From Nemophila menziesii (taxonomy: Eukaryota; Streptophyta; Magnoliopsida; Boraginales; Hydrophyllaceae), in contig JARWIR010000008.1 in NCBI GenBank assembly GCA_029959085.1, positions 1,984,001-2,048,000 on the forward strand: 64,000 bases of DNA. The letters are read 5' to 3'. Positions 32,428-44,424 of the stretch are shown here, one piece after another; the first letter of the stretch is position 1; the number at the start of each line of letters is the position of its first letter. The position numbers and the translations under genes are program-made. The notes below the pieces were generated by a model, which was given only the letters and a program-made list of their open reading frames with translations, was not told the DNA's origin and did no database searches.

Positions 32428-34371
32428 TCTTTGCTTATTATACTTATGAATAATCCTTTTTTATTAAGGTTAGAGTATTATATACTGGACCCTAAAATTA
32501 TATATATGAATAATTGATCTTTTCTAAACGAAAAAAATTAAGTGGCAATCATACTCTTTTTCCTAATATACTGTTATTAAACTTAGATTTCATAAAGAAA
32601 TTTAATTACTTGAAAATCTTTTAATTTTATTTGGAACTTTTGATTTTTGTTATAATTTATTGAAAGATCTTCAAGTTTTATATAGACTCTGACAGCAACT
32701 CATATGATATCTACATTATTAATTGTTAATTTGACTATTTATTAGTATTCTATAATTTTAAATGTTTGCTCAAAAAGATTAGAAAAACATTTTTATCTTT
32801 TTAATAAGTCTATTATTTCCACCTTCTCAAAAGATCTATGTTTTTAATGATTTGCCTCATTTATCCATGATAAATTTAGATTCGTAAGATATCATAAAAT
32901 TTCCTTTATTAAGAGAGTTTTGAAAAGTAACTTTTCATACATAAGTAATATATGAAATATTTACCTAAAATTAAAAGATATCAGAATGATATTTTTTGGT
33001 GTGTTTTTTCTTTATATCTCTAGCGTTTTCTTTCTCGTTCTCCTTTGATTCATTTCACATTATTTCTTCCATTACATAAAAGTTTTCATTCAAAATTATA
33101 TGAAATCAAGGTATATTATTTGTCATTAACTGCGCTCTTTTTGCATTTGATCACATGTGATGTATTCATATATTTCTTATAATTTTTTGTAATTATTTTT
33201 TGACTGAGTTTTTTTTCATATCACGTTCATCATTGTAGTGTTAAATTACTGGTTGTTCTTATATAATATGTTTTTTATTTTGTTTTTTATTATGTTATGA
33301 TGTTGTAGTTGTTAAAAAGAATTTAATATGTTTGTAATACATGAGAGAGGCACTTCGGATTTGGAGTCAGTGACTCGGTTCGCATTTGTACCGCTTAGAA
33401 GGAGAACCAAGGCTTTGGCCAGTTGAGCTAATCCCAACTTGTTAAGAATTTAATATGTTCATAGATTTATTTGTTTATGGTAAATAGTGCATACAACACA
33501 TTGATATTACACATACGACCCATTGATTTACACATATAACCGGTTGATATTACACGTACAACTCATTAAAATTACATGCAAAATCCTTTAAGACACCCTA
33601 ATGTTATTAACGTAGCATCCATTGAAATGTTCGTAACCCACTACTTTTACTGCCAACACACTGCTTTTTGTACTGTTAACACACGACTTTTTATTTACGT
33701 TTTTAGTTTATGATTTCTAACTTTTTTGTGTTATGCACATACATGTTTGGTTTCGAATGTCGCTTGATTTGGAAATTCAAGGAATCGATTTCATTATTCG
33801 TGATGGAATATGTAACATCATGAAATGTTTAGCTATATAGTAATGAAATTTTTATTTATAAAATATTGTAGTTATGGAATATTTTTGTTATAGAATATTT
33901 TAGGTTATAGAATATTTTTTGTATTAATTAATGTGGAAAAAGACATTTTAGACATTTTATTTAGTTGGACTTGTTTGGACAAAATTATGTGGTGATAGAT
34001 TTCATAAGTAAATTACATGAATCAACCTTTCTTCTCTCACATATTGTAGTCATCTGTTTAATAGTATTTAGGAATATTTGATTAAAATATCTTATACGTA
34101 TACCTAGAACCCTAATCTTATTATTAACATTTTCATTAAAAATAAATTCATCTATGGCTCTCTCTAGGGGTGTACGTGTGTCAGTTTCGGATAAAAAGCA
34201 TTCAATCTGCAAACTAACCGTTGTTGTACAGGTTTGAAAATTTAAACTCGAACTAGCCCAATACATTATATAAGTCGTCCAGTTTTGAGTATTGCGAATT
34301 TCAGGTACATTACGAGTGACTTGCGTTGATAAGAGAGTAGATTGGTATATGGATTCACTGGACAGGTCAAT
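32428..34371. other. AT-rich spacer, no gene recognised
   Basis: Very AT-rich. The part up to about 33590 is shared with block B copy 2. Apart from the tRNA-like segment at 33350-33434 I see nothing that suggests a gene. Confidence 0.55.
33350..33434 (-). repeat. tRNA-like segment (possible SINE head), copy 1
   Basis: On the minus strand GATTAGCTCAACTGGCC resembles a tRNA A box, and a CTTGGTTCTCC-TCTAAG stem-loop like an anticodon arm follows. The B box is clearer in the copy at 61314-61388 (GGTCGAAACTCC). No good acceptor stem is formed, so a functional tRNA is unlikely. Confidence 0.3.
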
Positions 34372-34822
34372 ATATTTTTTTTTTTTGTTAAAGTAGAAAC
34401 ACAATTGTTACCTAATACAAACCGAATAAAGTTTGCTAATACTACTATAAAAATCTACAAGTGAACTACTTGGGCAAGATGAGACATCCAATTTGTTCCT
34501 AATACACTTAGCTAGAGTGTCTGCAGCTCCATTGTATTTCCTTTTAACATGAGTCACTTTCCAATCCGGGAATTGCCCTATCCACCTCCATGCTTCGGAA
34601 ATCATGGGGTAAATCCTCTAGTCAATTCCCATTCATCAATTAATACCTTGAACTACCTCAAGGATATCTGAGTAGAAAGAGCTACTCTTAGCTCCGAGAT
34701 ATGTTGCGGATCTCATGGCCAGTAGAATGGACCACATCTCTCCTTCCACAATGCTGTTAATTCTCGCTCTTTTAGTAATAACCTTTGTAACTAAGCCCTC
34801 CTTATTAACTGTGATGGAAGCC
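34372..34822 (-). pseudogene. LINE 3'-end remnant (RNase H and poly(A))
   Basis: On the minus strand two frames (34636-34824, then 34408-34605) give the second half of a LINE-type RNase H: EGEMWSILLAMRSA, the strand with SDILEVVQGI, then VKRKYNGAADTLAKCIRN. A stop follows at 34408 and a poly(A) (T-run, about 34376-34386) marks the 3' end. Only the last 450 bp survive, with one break near 34610. Its sequence differs from the LINE at 8965-11199, so it is another family. Confidence 0.8.
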
Positions 34823-34969
34823 ATACTGGTCGGATCCTAGCTGTTAATGTGTGAAGAGTCGCAAAACCAGATGTTATCTGAATCATCTCTCAGGTTACTT
34901 GTGAGATGATTCGGATAACATCTGGCTTTGCAACTCTTCACACATTAACAGTTGGGATCCAGCCAGTAT
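34823..34969. repeat. 147-bp near-perfect inverted repeat
   Basis: Arms of about 72 bp (34823-34894 and 34898-34969) pair with about nine mismatches and almost no loop. The outer ends are ATACTGG and CCAGTAT. The first arm appears to carry the next upstream part of the LINE RNase H frame (CDSSHINS, DPTSM), and the second arm carries it inverted. Confidence 0.9.
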
Positions 34970-37076
34970 ATTATATTACAAATGAAAGTTGTAAAATAAT
35001 ATAACTTAGGATGCTCATACACTTCAATCTTCTATTTTCAATAATATAAATTAAAAATTTAAAAAATAAATTGTCAATTAAAAAATTTAAAAAATATGAT
35101 AATATGCTAAGAAATTAAATTACTGGATAAAATATTATTGAAAGATTAGGAGATTTTAAATTTAACGTTTTAAAGGAAAAGAAAGAAAGAAACATAGAAT
35201 GAGAAACACATGATCTCTTGTATTCAATTCAAGTAAAATGAGTAATATAGATTTACGTAGTTGTTTATATATAAATGGGTAACTTAGGTGGGTATGAGGG
35301 TATTTTTTTTTTTCTCAACTTCAAAATCAACAACCTGCATTTATTTAAATGTAAACCGCAGCCCATCCAATAAAAAGTAACATGACTAGTTTCCGATTAG
35401 TATAAGCGGGTTAGTCAGATTATGCAGATTTTCTATCCTGGGGACAACCATACTCTCGACCAACCATACAAATCTATAACACAACCATGGAAGAACTGTA
35501 AACCATACCTACCAATTTGCTTTGTTTTTGTCGGAGTGCACATGAATATGGCGACACAACATCCTTCAAACAATCATCACATATTATTCATGCTTGAAAT
35601 ATACGCGTCACCGGCTTACCATATTCCTTGACCTTGAAAGTTCTTTGCTCGTTAGAGAAGACAATCTAGAGAAGAGTTTGGTGCCACCTACTTACAAGCA
35701 ACCACTAAAGTTAATCTCGAACGCTTCGCGCTCGCCCAAGAATTTAACAAAGGGTGAGTCAGGTATATGATGTGGCATCTCTGATCTTCTTCGTGTGAAA
35801 TATGCCACAATTACAGATTGTTGTCTGTTTCCCTGGCAATGCCGCAATGCCTCTTTCTGTAACGACAATTGGATTTTTTTATAACGTTGACTATATTCTT
35901 GTGTTATTCCCTTTCTTTTTTAATAACCCCATTGTGTCGTAGTGTTTAGCCAGAGAGATTCAATGTTGTTTTGACTATATTCCCAGTTTAATATCTAAAA
36001 ATATTAGTATATGTAGCATTTGTTTTGTTTTTTATTGGTATATTGCATTTTTAGAATGTTAATTGATAATATTATTTCTAAGTAGGATAATTGTTAATAA
36101 ATTTGTTAAATAATTTATTAAGGGATAATGACCATTTATATCATAAAAATAGGTGAATACTTTCCTAATCTTACCTTCAATAATCTTCGTATCAATTAAA
36201 TAATGGTTTTATTACTTTAGTTTATTTTTTATTATTATACCCTTCCTTCTATTACTTGCTCGGTCTACTCTATATATTTCATTAGCATATTTATAATTAG
36301 TTCAAATCCACTATCATAGCTATCCCTTTTCAAGCCCATTATCTCTCATCAATAGTTGGTTATTGTTATTCTTTCCAAACCCATTAATTGCCTATCATAT
36401 GTCCAAGATATTTGGAAATGTCATTAACTCCAATCATTCATATATATATATATGCAATTTTAGGAAACGTTATTTTGGTAGCCAATTCTCGACTATTCTA
36501 AAAGATTTTTACTGAATTTGATAGTTGATTCTTGCATAATTCTCATTGATTTTGTTTCTACTTAAATGCCAAGATGTTCATATAATCTTTGTTGAATGAA
36601 TGTGTTTCTTAATCGAATGAAGTTGTCCAAAATTCAGTTTCCAAGCGAATGAAGCTTTCGAAATGTTAATATTTTGTTGAGTTGTTGTTGATATTTTTAA
36701 GGTTATTTCGATGTTTATCCAGTTTTTAAGCGAATTTGTTGCATTTTTTTTAATATTTATTATTATTTCTAATCGTTTAAATCAAGTTGTTGGTAAGCAT
36801 TAAATGTATGATTATATTCGATTAGGATTATGAATTGTGATTATTCTTTTGTTATGTATTTGAATATATTGTTTAATGATATTCGGTCGTGATGTTTCAT
36901 TGATCAAACAAAGTTTGATCTTCTTTACTACCTGTTTTACTTAATGATGTTTGTATTTTGTTCGGTATTTATCTTAAGAATTAGTTCATTTTGTTCCAAT
37001 ACTATATCATCTTTTGCTAGTCCGCCTTGTCCATATTCAATAGAGTAGTACCCTGGTTATAGTAATATACTTTTAG
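34970..37076. other. No gene recognised
   Basis: AT-rich with short chance frames (35422-35631). Nothing conserved was found between this segment and the rest of the window. Confidence 0.5.
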
Positions 37077-37652
37077 GTTGTACATGTGGTTCTTATAACA
37101 AGTACAACATATCAACTCCATGCGCATTACGATGGAATGCCAAACCAGCCTAGACCTCCAAACTCTAACGATAGAAAAGTCCAACATACCACGTCAAAGA
37201 TAATTTCACTATACAAATGACCGACATCTATGCAAGATTAAAAGTGATAGGACATTTTAATTACGCTAGTTTGGCCCTACCATGTTCATAATTAACTTGA
37301 GAAACATCAATACTTGAGGGATAGTGGTACGTAACATGCTCATGTAGAGTATTAAAAATTACATATTGGGAAAAATTAAAATCACCGGTTTTAATAAACA
37401 ATAATAATGGAAATCCAAAAAACAATATTTCAATTAATGTAAACTAACTATTACATATAAAAAATACAAATAAAACACTTACATGGAATCGAAAAGAAAA
37501 ACAAATTACACAGATATTAGGCGTTAAAAAGATACTCCGGTGTACCGGTTATCTCTAACATATATTATACAACTATAATATTCAGAGAGGAGAGAAGTAG
37601 ATTGTTTGTTCTTTTCGGATGTGCTTCGTAGCTTAGACAAGTGGAGAGGAGC

Positions 37653-37662
37653 TATATTTATA
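37653..37662 (-). promoter_or_regulatory. TATA-like box in block A copy 2
   Basis: TATAAATATA on the minus strand, followed by a leader-like AC/CT-rich stretch. About 160 bp further, near 37492, lies a GTAAGTG splice-donor-like site directly after an ATG. No coding exon follows. Confidence 0.35.
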
Positions 37663-38965
37663 GGAGAGTAGGTGAGGAGAGAGATCTTATCAAAATTGTC
37701 AGCAATAAATGCCCTTAATTATCTAAATGATTGTTGGCGTTTAGATTGATATATGTTACACGTTTTCAATTTCCAGCTTTGAACCTGGACACTATGTTGA
37801 CTTGATTTATTCCTGTGTTGGCCATGTTTCGTAACAGTTGACTAGTGAGTAATTGGTGGACGCTTGTCTTCTAGTGCGTGATTGGTGGACCTTTATCTTC
37901 TAGCTGAAGGGATTTGAATTGCCACCGACCACTATAAGAACCAGTCATCTTCCACCAGAATCACTTGAGGAAACTTATTTCATTTTTCATTTTTTGTCCT
38001 AACTCTCCCACACGCCCACGTCCCACACCCTCGCCCTCGCCGTGCCGAGCCAGGAGGGTGGTAATGCTTGTGCGCACGCGTGGGGTTTTTTCTTTTCCTT
38101 TTTGGCTTTTATAGACTTTAGTTCTTTTGGAAAATATAGATGGGTAAAATATTATAAGCTATTATTTTTCCATATCTCCTCCTATGTGGGATTTTTTCAA
38201 TATAAAAAATGACTTTCCCACTACTACGAAAGAAAAGGAGTAGATTGATTTATTTTAATACTTCATATTAATCTTAATCTTTTCTACATCTCCAAAAGAG
38301 CATGATTGGATTTACATTGAAACATTAATCCAAATCCTATCATTACCGCACCACGGGATGACCCGTGTTCGAAACCGGGTTCCATGTGTCTTCTAAAACG
38401 TAGAAGATGATAGGGATATCACCCTCATGTTTCTCCTTTCCCTTCTTGGTGGCATTTAATTCCACTTTTTCATGGTTATGTTCAAAGGCTCCGAGAAGGT
38501 GTTCGAATTTTCACAAAATAAAATATAAAAATATGGGGAAAAATTATATATAATTTCTCGAATTCACTCATTTAATAAAACTGTTTACAACCATCTAACT
38601 CCAATATTTCAAAATTACCACAATTCCCAAATACAAAAGTAAAAATGGCTATTTTGTAATCCTAGCCAATACCAATTTTCTAGAATTTACTAATCCACAT
38701 ATAAAATTACCAAAAAGAAAAGTTGGATCTTTTTCACTTTTGAAAGAAAATCTATGAAGTGTGCAATGCAAAGAGTTTGGAATGTTAAGTTTATTGGATC
38801 TCCTATTTACATACTCTACTCCAAACATAAGAATCTCAAGGTTTCTTTGAATGAGTACATCCCTTTGCGCCTAGTTTTTATTCAGGAGGATTCAAATCTT
38901 TATAAACTTCATTACTAAATGGTATCTAACTCTTAATAAAGTTCATTCCTACATGAGTTTGCAAT

Positions 38966-40552
38966 TGATGAGGTAGCGGTCCTTTGTGTGTTCTAAAATA
39001 AATGCAAATAAGGATAAGAGAACCACAACTGTAAGTGTACAGTTGTCCCAAGTATTATATGCGATAATACATATTCGTTCTGAGGTAGGGATGGGTTGAC
39101 TCTAATGCTTATCAGATTGTGATTAATTGCACGTAAAGAAAGTAAATGATTTTGAGAATGTTTGTTTTGGGTTTCTATAACTAAGACAATAAATTAAAAT
39201 ACTAAATAAATGCAAATATTAAACTAGACGTGAGAAAATAAAGTAGTTTACGCAAGGTATGAAAGGCAGTACTTGAGAGATGCAAGGATTTCACCTAATT
39301 TTCATTCATGTCATGTAATGTTTAAGGGACAATTCGGTAAATATGTAATGATCGGGATTCGGAATTCTCCTTACCCCCGTCAGGGTGGACTAAGGAGCTA
39401 CTCTTAGGTTTTACATACCCCTTCAGGGTGATTATAGTCCACCTTCAAGTGATTAAGTCTATTTATACCTAATTAGCCATAGGATTAATTAAGCTCGTCA
39501 AAGTCTATAATTTCTATACTACATTCATTAATTGGGTCTGTACCCAGACCCCCCCGTCAAGGTGATTCATATGCCACTTTATGAAATAGCCTAGATACTA
39601 ATTTCTATGATTGGTTAATTACGTCAATAACAGTAGATAAAAGAAAATTAATGAAAATACAATTTACCCAATTTGATTTCAATTATTAAATTCCAAACAC
39701 ATGAAACGAAATCAAATTGGGATTAACCCATTACGCGTTCTCAAGCACTTATTAAATTTAGCTCATACTAATATGAAAAACTAAAACTAAATAAATAAAT
39801 AAGTTCATCATGTTTTACAGAATAAAATAGAAGAACCTAATTACAGAGTTGAATTGGCTGAGAATTGGAGATATAGACAGTCTCCAGCTCTTGCTTCTTC
39901 TCTTTCTTGCTCTAACTTCTTCTCTGGTGTTCTGACTCTTAAGCGTATGTCTAATATATGAATGGTGTGTAAAAATAAGAGTCTAAAGCCTATTTATATT
40001 ATGAAAATCGGATTAGGGCTTTTCTTTAAAGATTAAATGAAAATTAGAAAAGCCCAAGTCCATTAATTAAGACCAAATTCCGTAACTGCTGCACCACCTT
40101 CACTAAATCAGCTCTAACCGGTTCATTTTAACTCGTATTGACCCTATTCCAGTTGCTAAATTTCCGCAACTCAATGGGGGAAAAATTCTCTTCACAAGTT
40201 AGAGGCGAAATGCACTCTTAGATGGCTCTAAATAAGCAATCTTTATCACCTTTTCAGATTTGTAGCTTGAAAATATCAATTCTTTCGGGATATTTCTTCT
40301 TGCTTTGACTTCCTTACACGATCTTATACTTTATTCTTGGATTATTCTCTTAGCTAGTATTCAAAACCTACAACTTTCCACTCAAAACAAACCATATTAC
40401 GCGCAAAAGTTTAATAACTGAAAAATACTAGAATTAAAAGAGGAAAATCGATTTATTGCATATTAACACCAAAATTCTATCTAAATAGTCGAATAAACAA
40501 AAAAATTGATGTCTCCAAAGGGCATAAAATTAGAACATTTAGGGAGACATCA
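38966..40552 (-). mobile_element. Candidate gypsy-type 3' LTR in block A copy 2
   Basis: Read on the minus strand the 1.59-kb segment starts TGATGTCTCC and ends CTACCTCATCA, giving 5-bp inverted ends TGATG/CATCA. A purine-rich stretch AGGGGTCT lies just upstream, as expected of a polypurine tract next to a 3' LTR. A TATA box (ATATAAATAGG) lies at about 39988-39999. No second LTR or coding domain of the same element is visible, so it is a truncated element. The family is uncertain; overall style fits Ty3-gypsy. Confidence 0.5.
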
Positions 40553-43500
40553 AGACCCCTAATTCAAACCTTTGTTGTCCCAACAAAGCAAAACTAAAAA
40601 ACAAGGGGAATGAAGTAGATGCAAGAGAAAATAGAAGCAAGTAAATACACCCTAAAGAAATTTTTAAAATAAATCTCATATAGCAAACATTAATAACTAA
40701 CATACACATACACTAATCATGCAACATCAAACAAAAATATCTTCAATCCTAAAATTAACTTTGCAATGCTAGAAGGTTACACTTGTACTTATCTCAATAT
40801 GATGACTATAGGTTGTTCCACGATCCTTACTCGCTTTGAACGCTCCACTTAGTATACTCCCTATTAACTTACCATGTACCTAGGAATCACGAGGACATTA
40901 CGGTTTTAGTGTAGGCTTAGGGACGGTGTGGTATGTATATTTGGTAAATTTGAAGTGAGCTTTTGGCTCTCTTCTCACTTACCATCAACTACTGTCCACG
41001 AGCTTGAGTTTACACTCATATAATGTTCTCACTCAACCCATTTAACGCGCTAATGTTGCGTCCCCAATGTTAACGCAATTAATCTTAGATGATTTATCAA
41101 AATATTCCACTTTGACGGTTATTTTTATTTTTCTTTCTTTTTATTTTCTATTTTTTTTGTACAAGATACCCATGACCATCATTTTGATGAGAAAGGTCAT
41201 GTCTCTTATAATTTTTTTTTCAATTAATCCCGGCAAAGGATTACAAATAATAATATCATCTAAATTTTTGTGCCTCAATACAAACACATATGATCCCCTT
41301 CCCAATGTAATTTCCCATATGTGGACCCTCTACCCAAACATAATTTAGGCATTTTAAATAAAACATAATTTACCTTGGCCATATCACAAATTAGGAACTC
41401 TATTTAAAGTTTCTAAATTACACGTACAACATATGAAATATCTCATGGCATTAATGAAATTATGTTTGGTCTAAAAATAGTACTTTCAAAACGTTTGACC
41501 TAAATATATTTTTAATCCATAGGTAATGGCCTAAAATGGAATTTTCTCTTTCTATTATTTTTTTGCTTTCATGTCTTTTAAAAGGTTTAAATCCCTAAAA
41601 ATGAAAAGTAATAGAAATACCCCACGTGTGCACTAGAGTTTCCCCTACGCCCGGTTCGGTTGTAGTCTTGGGAAATAGAAACTAAAATATTATTTTAGAG
41701 CTAGTACTTATAGGTTTCATTGGCCACGTTTGAATTAACATCAGAAGAAGAATAACTTCCCTCGCAATAAATACTCAACTGCTACACAGACCATCGAAAT
41801 TCGTTCTTCAACCTGATACAAGAAGGGAGTCCACATTCATGTCAGATTTTCAAACCAATAAAACGTCTGTCATTATTAAGAACGTCTTTATGACAAGATA
41901 TTAAGTGTGAACACTTTTTGGAAGAAATCTACCTCTATATTAGAAGAGTTTGAGTCATTTGCAAATACACCAAGAGAACTACAAACACCATAAAACTCTC
42001 AAACTTTTCCTCTCTCTTTAAACGTTTTCGAGCACATATTAGTGAGAGAATTAGTTTGAAGATACCGGTTGTACCCAGAAATTTTTTTCTAACACAATCT
42101 TTGTTTGTTATCGCTCAAAATTATAGATTTTGAGATTAAAGGACTAATGTGCAAATCAGTTTAACTAATTATAGTTAAAGTAAGAATGTAAATAAAGTAG
42201 ACATAATAAGAAATGAGAAGCGTATCTTGAGTCTTTCTAGTAATAGCCAATAGTAAGAATGATTGATTCTAGTTATAAGGTTAAATTGGGAAGTTCTCCT
42301 TAATCGAGAGTCTAACTATCCTTCTAACTCATATTAGTGTAGCTCAGAGAGCTGCCTAACAATCACTCGAGTACTCTTCCAAGGTAATACTACGTGATGA
42401 TAGGTGCTAAAGGTATTTACCCTATATGATTATCTAGTCAGTTAAGCATGTTTGGATCACTAACGCACACCGGACGTATATGACTTTTTTTTTGTTTCCT
42501 AAACCCCTAGCCATGGCGAAAATATTGGGTACTAGAACAACCTATTACTTGTGAAAGATATAGGCAGATAGATAAATTCAGTTCATATACAATAGAATTT
42601 AATTACGCAATTCAGTTAAATAATAAATTAATCATTAATAACATAAATAATCATCAAAAATCACCAAGGTTAATACATAAACGCAGAACTCAAGATTCTA
42701 AATGTTTAGATCATAATGAAATACATAAAATCAAAGGATTAAATTGTAGCATCATGTTTATAACATAAAACTAATACATATTACCCTATAATGGTGGATC
42801 ATAGGTAGTGGAATGGCGTAAAAAGGTGGTTGAGGGTTCCAACTTCTTCCTTTTCTTCTTTGAGGTGTTTTTCCTCCTCTAGAATTGTTTATCTCCTATA
42901 TTTTATTCCAAATGTTGATATAATAGGTTTCCAAAACATTTTGGAGTTGTGGGCCCCCTTTAGATGACTCAATACAACCCAAAAACAGTTTAAGGGACTG
43001 CAGACTAGTTCAAACCACGGCAACATAAAATTTGATAACCCCTTCATCTGAACTTTAAATAATGAACTGTGACCTCTCACGCACTCTTGAATTCACTTTT
43101 TATCATAAAACCAAAGGGCTCTCTCATAATCCTAGTCAATTGACGGTGAACGCTTTAGCTGTCCAAAAGTGGTTGACTTGTCCTTGAATTCCTTGAATTC
43201 TCAACTTCTTGTCCTTGTCTCGGGGTCTCATATCATCCAAGTACCTAAGAGATTCACACTTAACAAATATTTACCACATACATAGGTCTAAAAGAAATAA
43301 ATATCCAAAAATGGACAAGAATTGAGAATATGTCTTAATATAGGAAAAAATCTCTCAAATAAGTCCAAACAACCCCTAAAAAGATGTCTTGTGATACGAA
43401 TAATCTATCACACAAACTGAGACTTTAGTAATCCTGTAGGTTTTGGTTTATATTTCATTTTTATGTAATCTTGTTATAATAAATACTTTTCAATTTTGAA

Positions 43501-43889
43501 ATACATTGTCATTACCTTTGTCTCCGATCAATTTTCTTATTTTGTTACAACAATTTAATAAATATTTTATTAAAAAAGCACTGGTCGGAAACGGATTTTC
43601 CACTCTCTGTTATTGCTTCACCTTTGAATGCAAAAGAATTTCTCGACTTGTATAAGTGGGAGCCTCTCAATTGTTCCAACTAGAGATTTTGGACACATAA
43701 GCTTTTGATATGTCTTCAATAGTTTGAACTAGATTTTTTTGCGTTCGAAGAACTCCCGTTTAAAACTAAGATGTATGATATATTCAGTATAACAAACACT
43801 TAGTGTGCTCAATTCTAAGGATATATCTACCCAACTTTTGGTGAGATAATTACATAAACACTTCTCATGTAATAATAATAATTGAACCT
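40553..43889. other. Block A interior, LTR-like or untranslated retroelement DNA
   Basis: No protein motif is found. Some parts look like LTR promoter regions, for example a CTCTATATTAGAAG box near 41934 followed by a CA-rich leader. The upstream part may be internal, non-coding DNA of the element whose 3' LTR is at 38966-40552. The same DNA lies at 53227-56560. Confidence 0.4.
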
Positions 43890-44424
43890 AAAAAACTATA
43901 TCTAGACAATTAATTGAACATATAACATGCATGAATGTAACAAGTAAAAGAAAAAATGAAACACAAGTTTTTAAAGTGGGTTGACTCCCTTAGGCCTATT
44001 CCACCACCTAAGGTCTATTTGACCCTTAGGATTTTTCAAGATCTTCTATGTATCTTGAGTGTCTCTTCAACAAGCTTAGCTCACAAACCTTTACAACCAT
44101 TTTAAAAACCCTTCAAACAAAACCCTTGAATTATCTCCAACACAATTGAACAAACTATACAATCAATAATACGATGCATGTTTCTCTTTTTAAAAGGAAA
44201 AACTCATTCACATTTAAGATAAATAGAAGTGACCTAAACCTAGGTCTTACGAGTTTCAATCTACTCTACCTAGATATAGACTTTTTATAGTGGGGGTATA
44301 AAATTTGTGCCTTTCAAACCAACCTATAAATGATGAATATGACATTTTGATGTTAGTGAACACTCTCTTATGTTGGCTCTTGATGTGTTTTTAATAGCTT
44401 GGAAATCAAATATGTGAGAGTTGA
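43890..44424 (-). mobile_element. Diverged Sirevirus-like LTR fragment, block A copy 2
   Basis: The run AGTGGGTTGACTCCC, then CCACCTAAGG, CCTTAGGATTT-CAAGATCTT, ACAAACCTTTACAACCA and CACCAACACAA-like text follows the same order as positions 12850-13020 of the intact Sirevirus LTR, but strongly diverged. It ends abruptly at the block A boundary. Confidence 0.5.

Larger units (their letters stand above)
29008..33590. repeat. Segmental repeat block B, copy 1
   Basis: Aligns in order with 57090-61520: MULE tail, copia integrase scrap, 79-bp tandem duplication, SDR gene, hAT-like element, AT-rich spacer and tRNA-like segment. By eye the copies are close to 90 percent alike with many short indels. 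Confidence 0.85.
37077..44424. repeat. Segmental repeat block A, copy 2
   Basis: Aligns end to end with 49749-57085 at high identity (roughly 95 percent by eye). It starts at GTTGTACATGTGG and ends at ATATGTGAGAGTT in both. Contents: TATA-like box, a candidate gypsy-type LTR, AT-rich sequence and a Sirevirus-like LTR piece at the right end. No coding gene is supported; the 63-codon frame shared by both copies (42889-43080 and 55549-55740) lies in LTR-like DNA. Confidence 0.93.

Noticed and set aside
42889..43080. 63-codon minus frame also open at 55549-55740
   Set aside because: Both lie in block A, whose copies are so similar that a shared short frame is expected; the context is LTR-like and no motif is seen.
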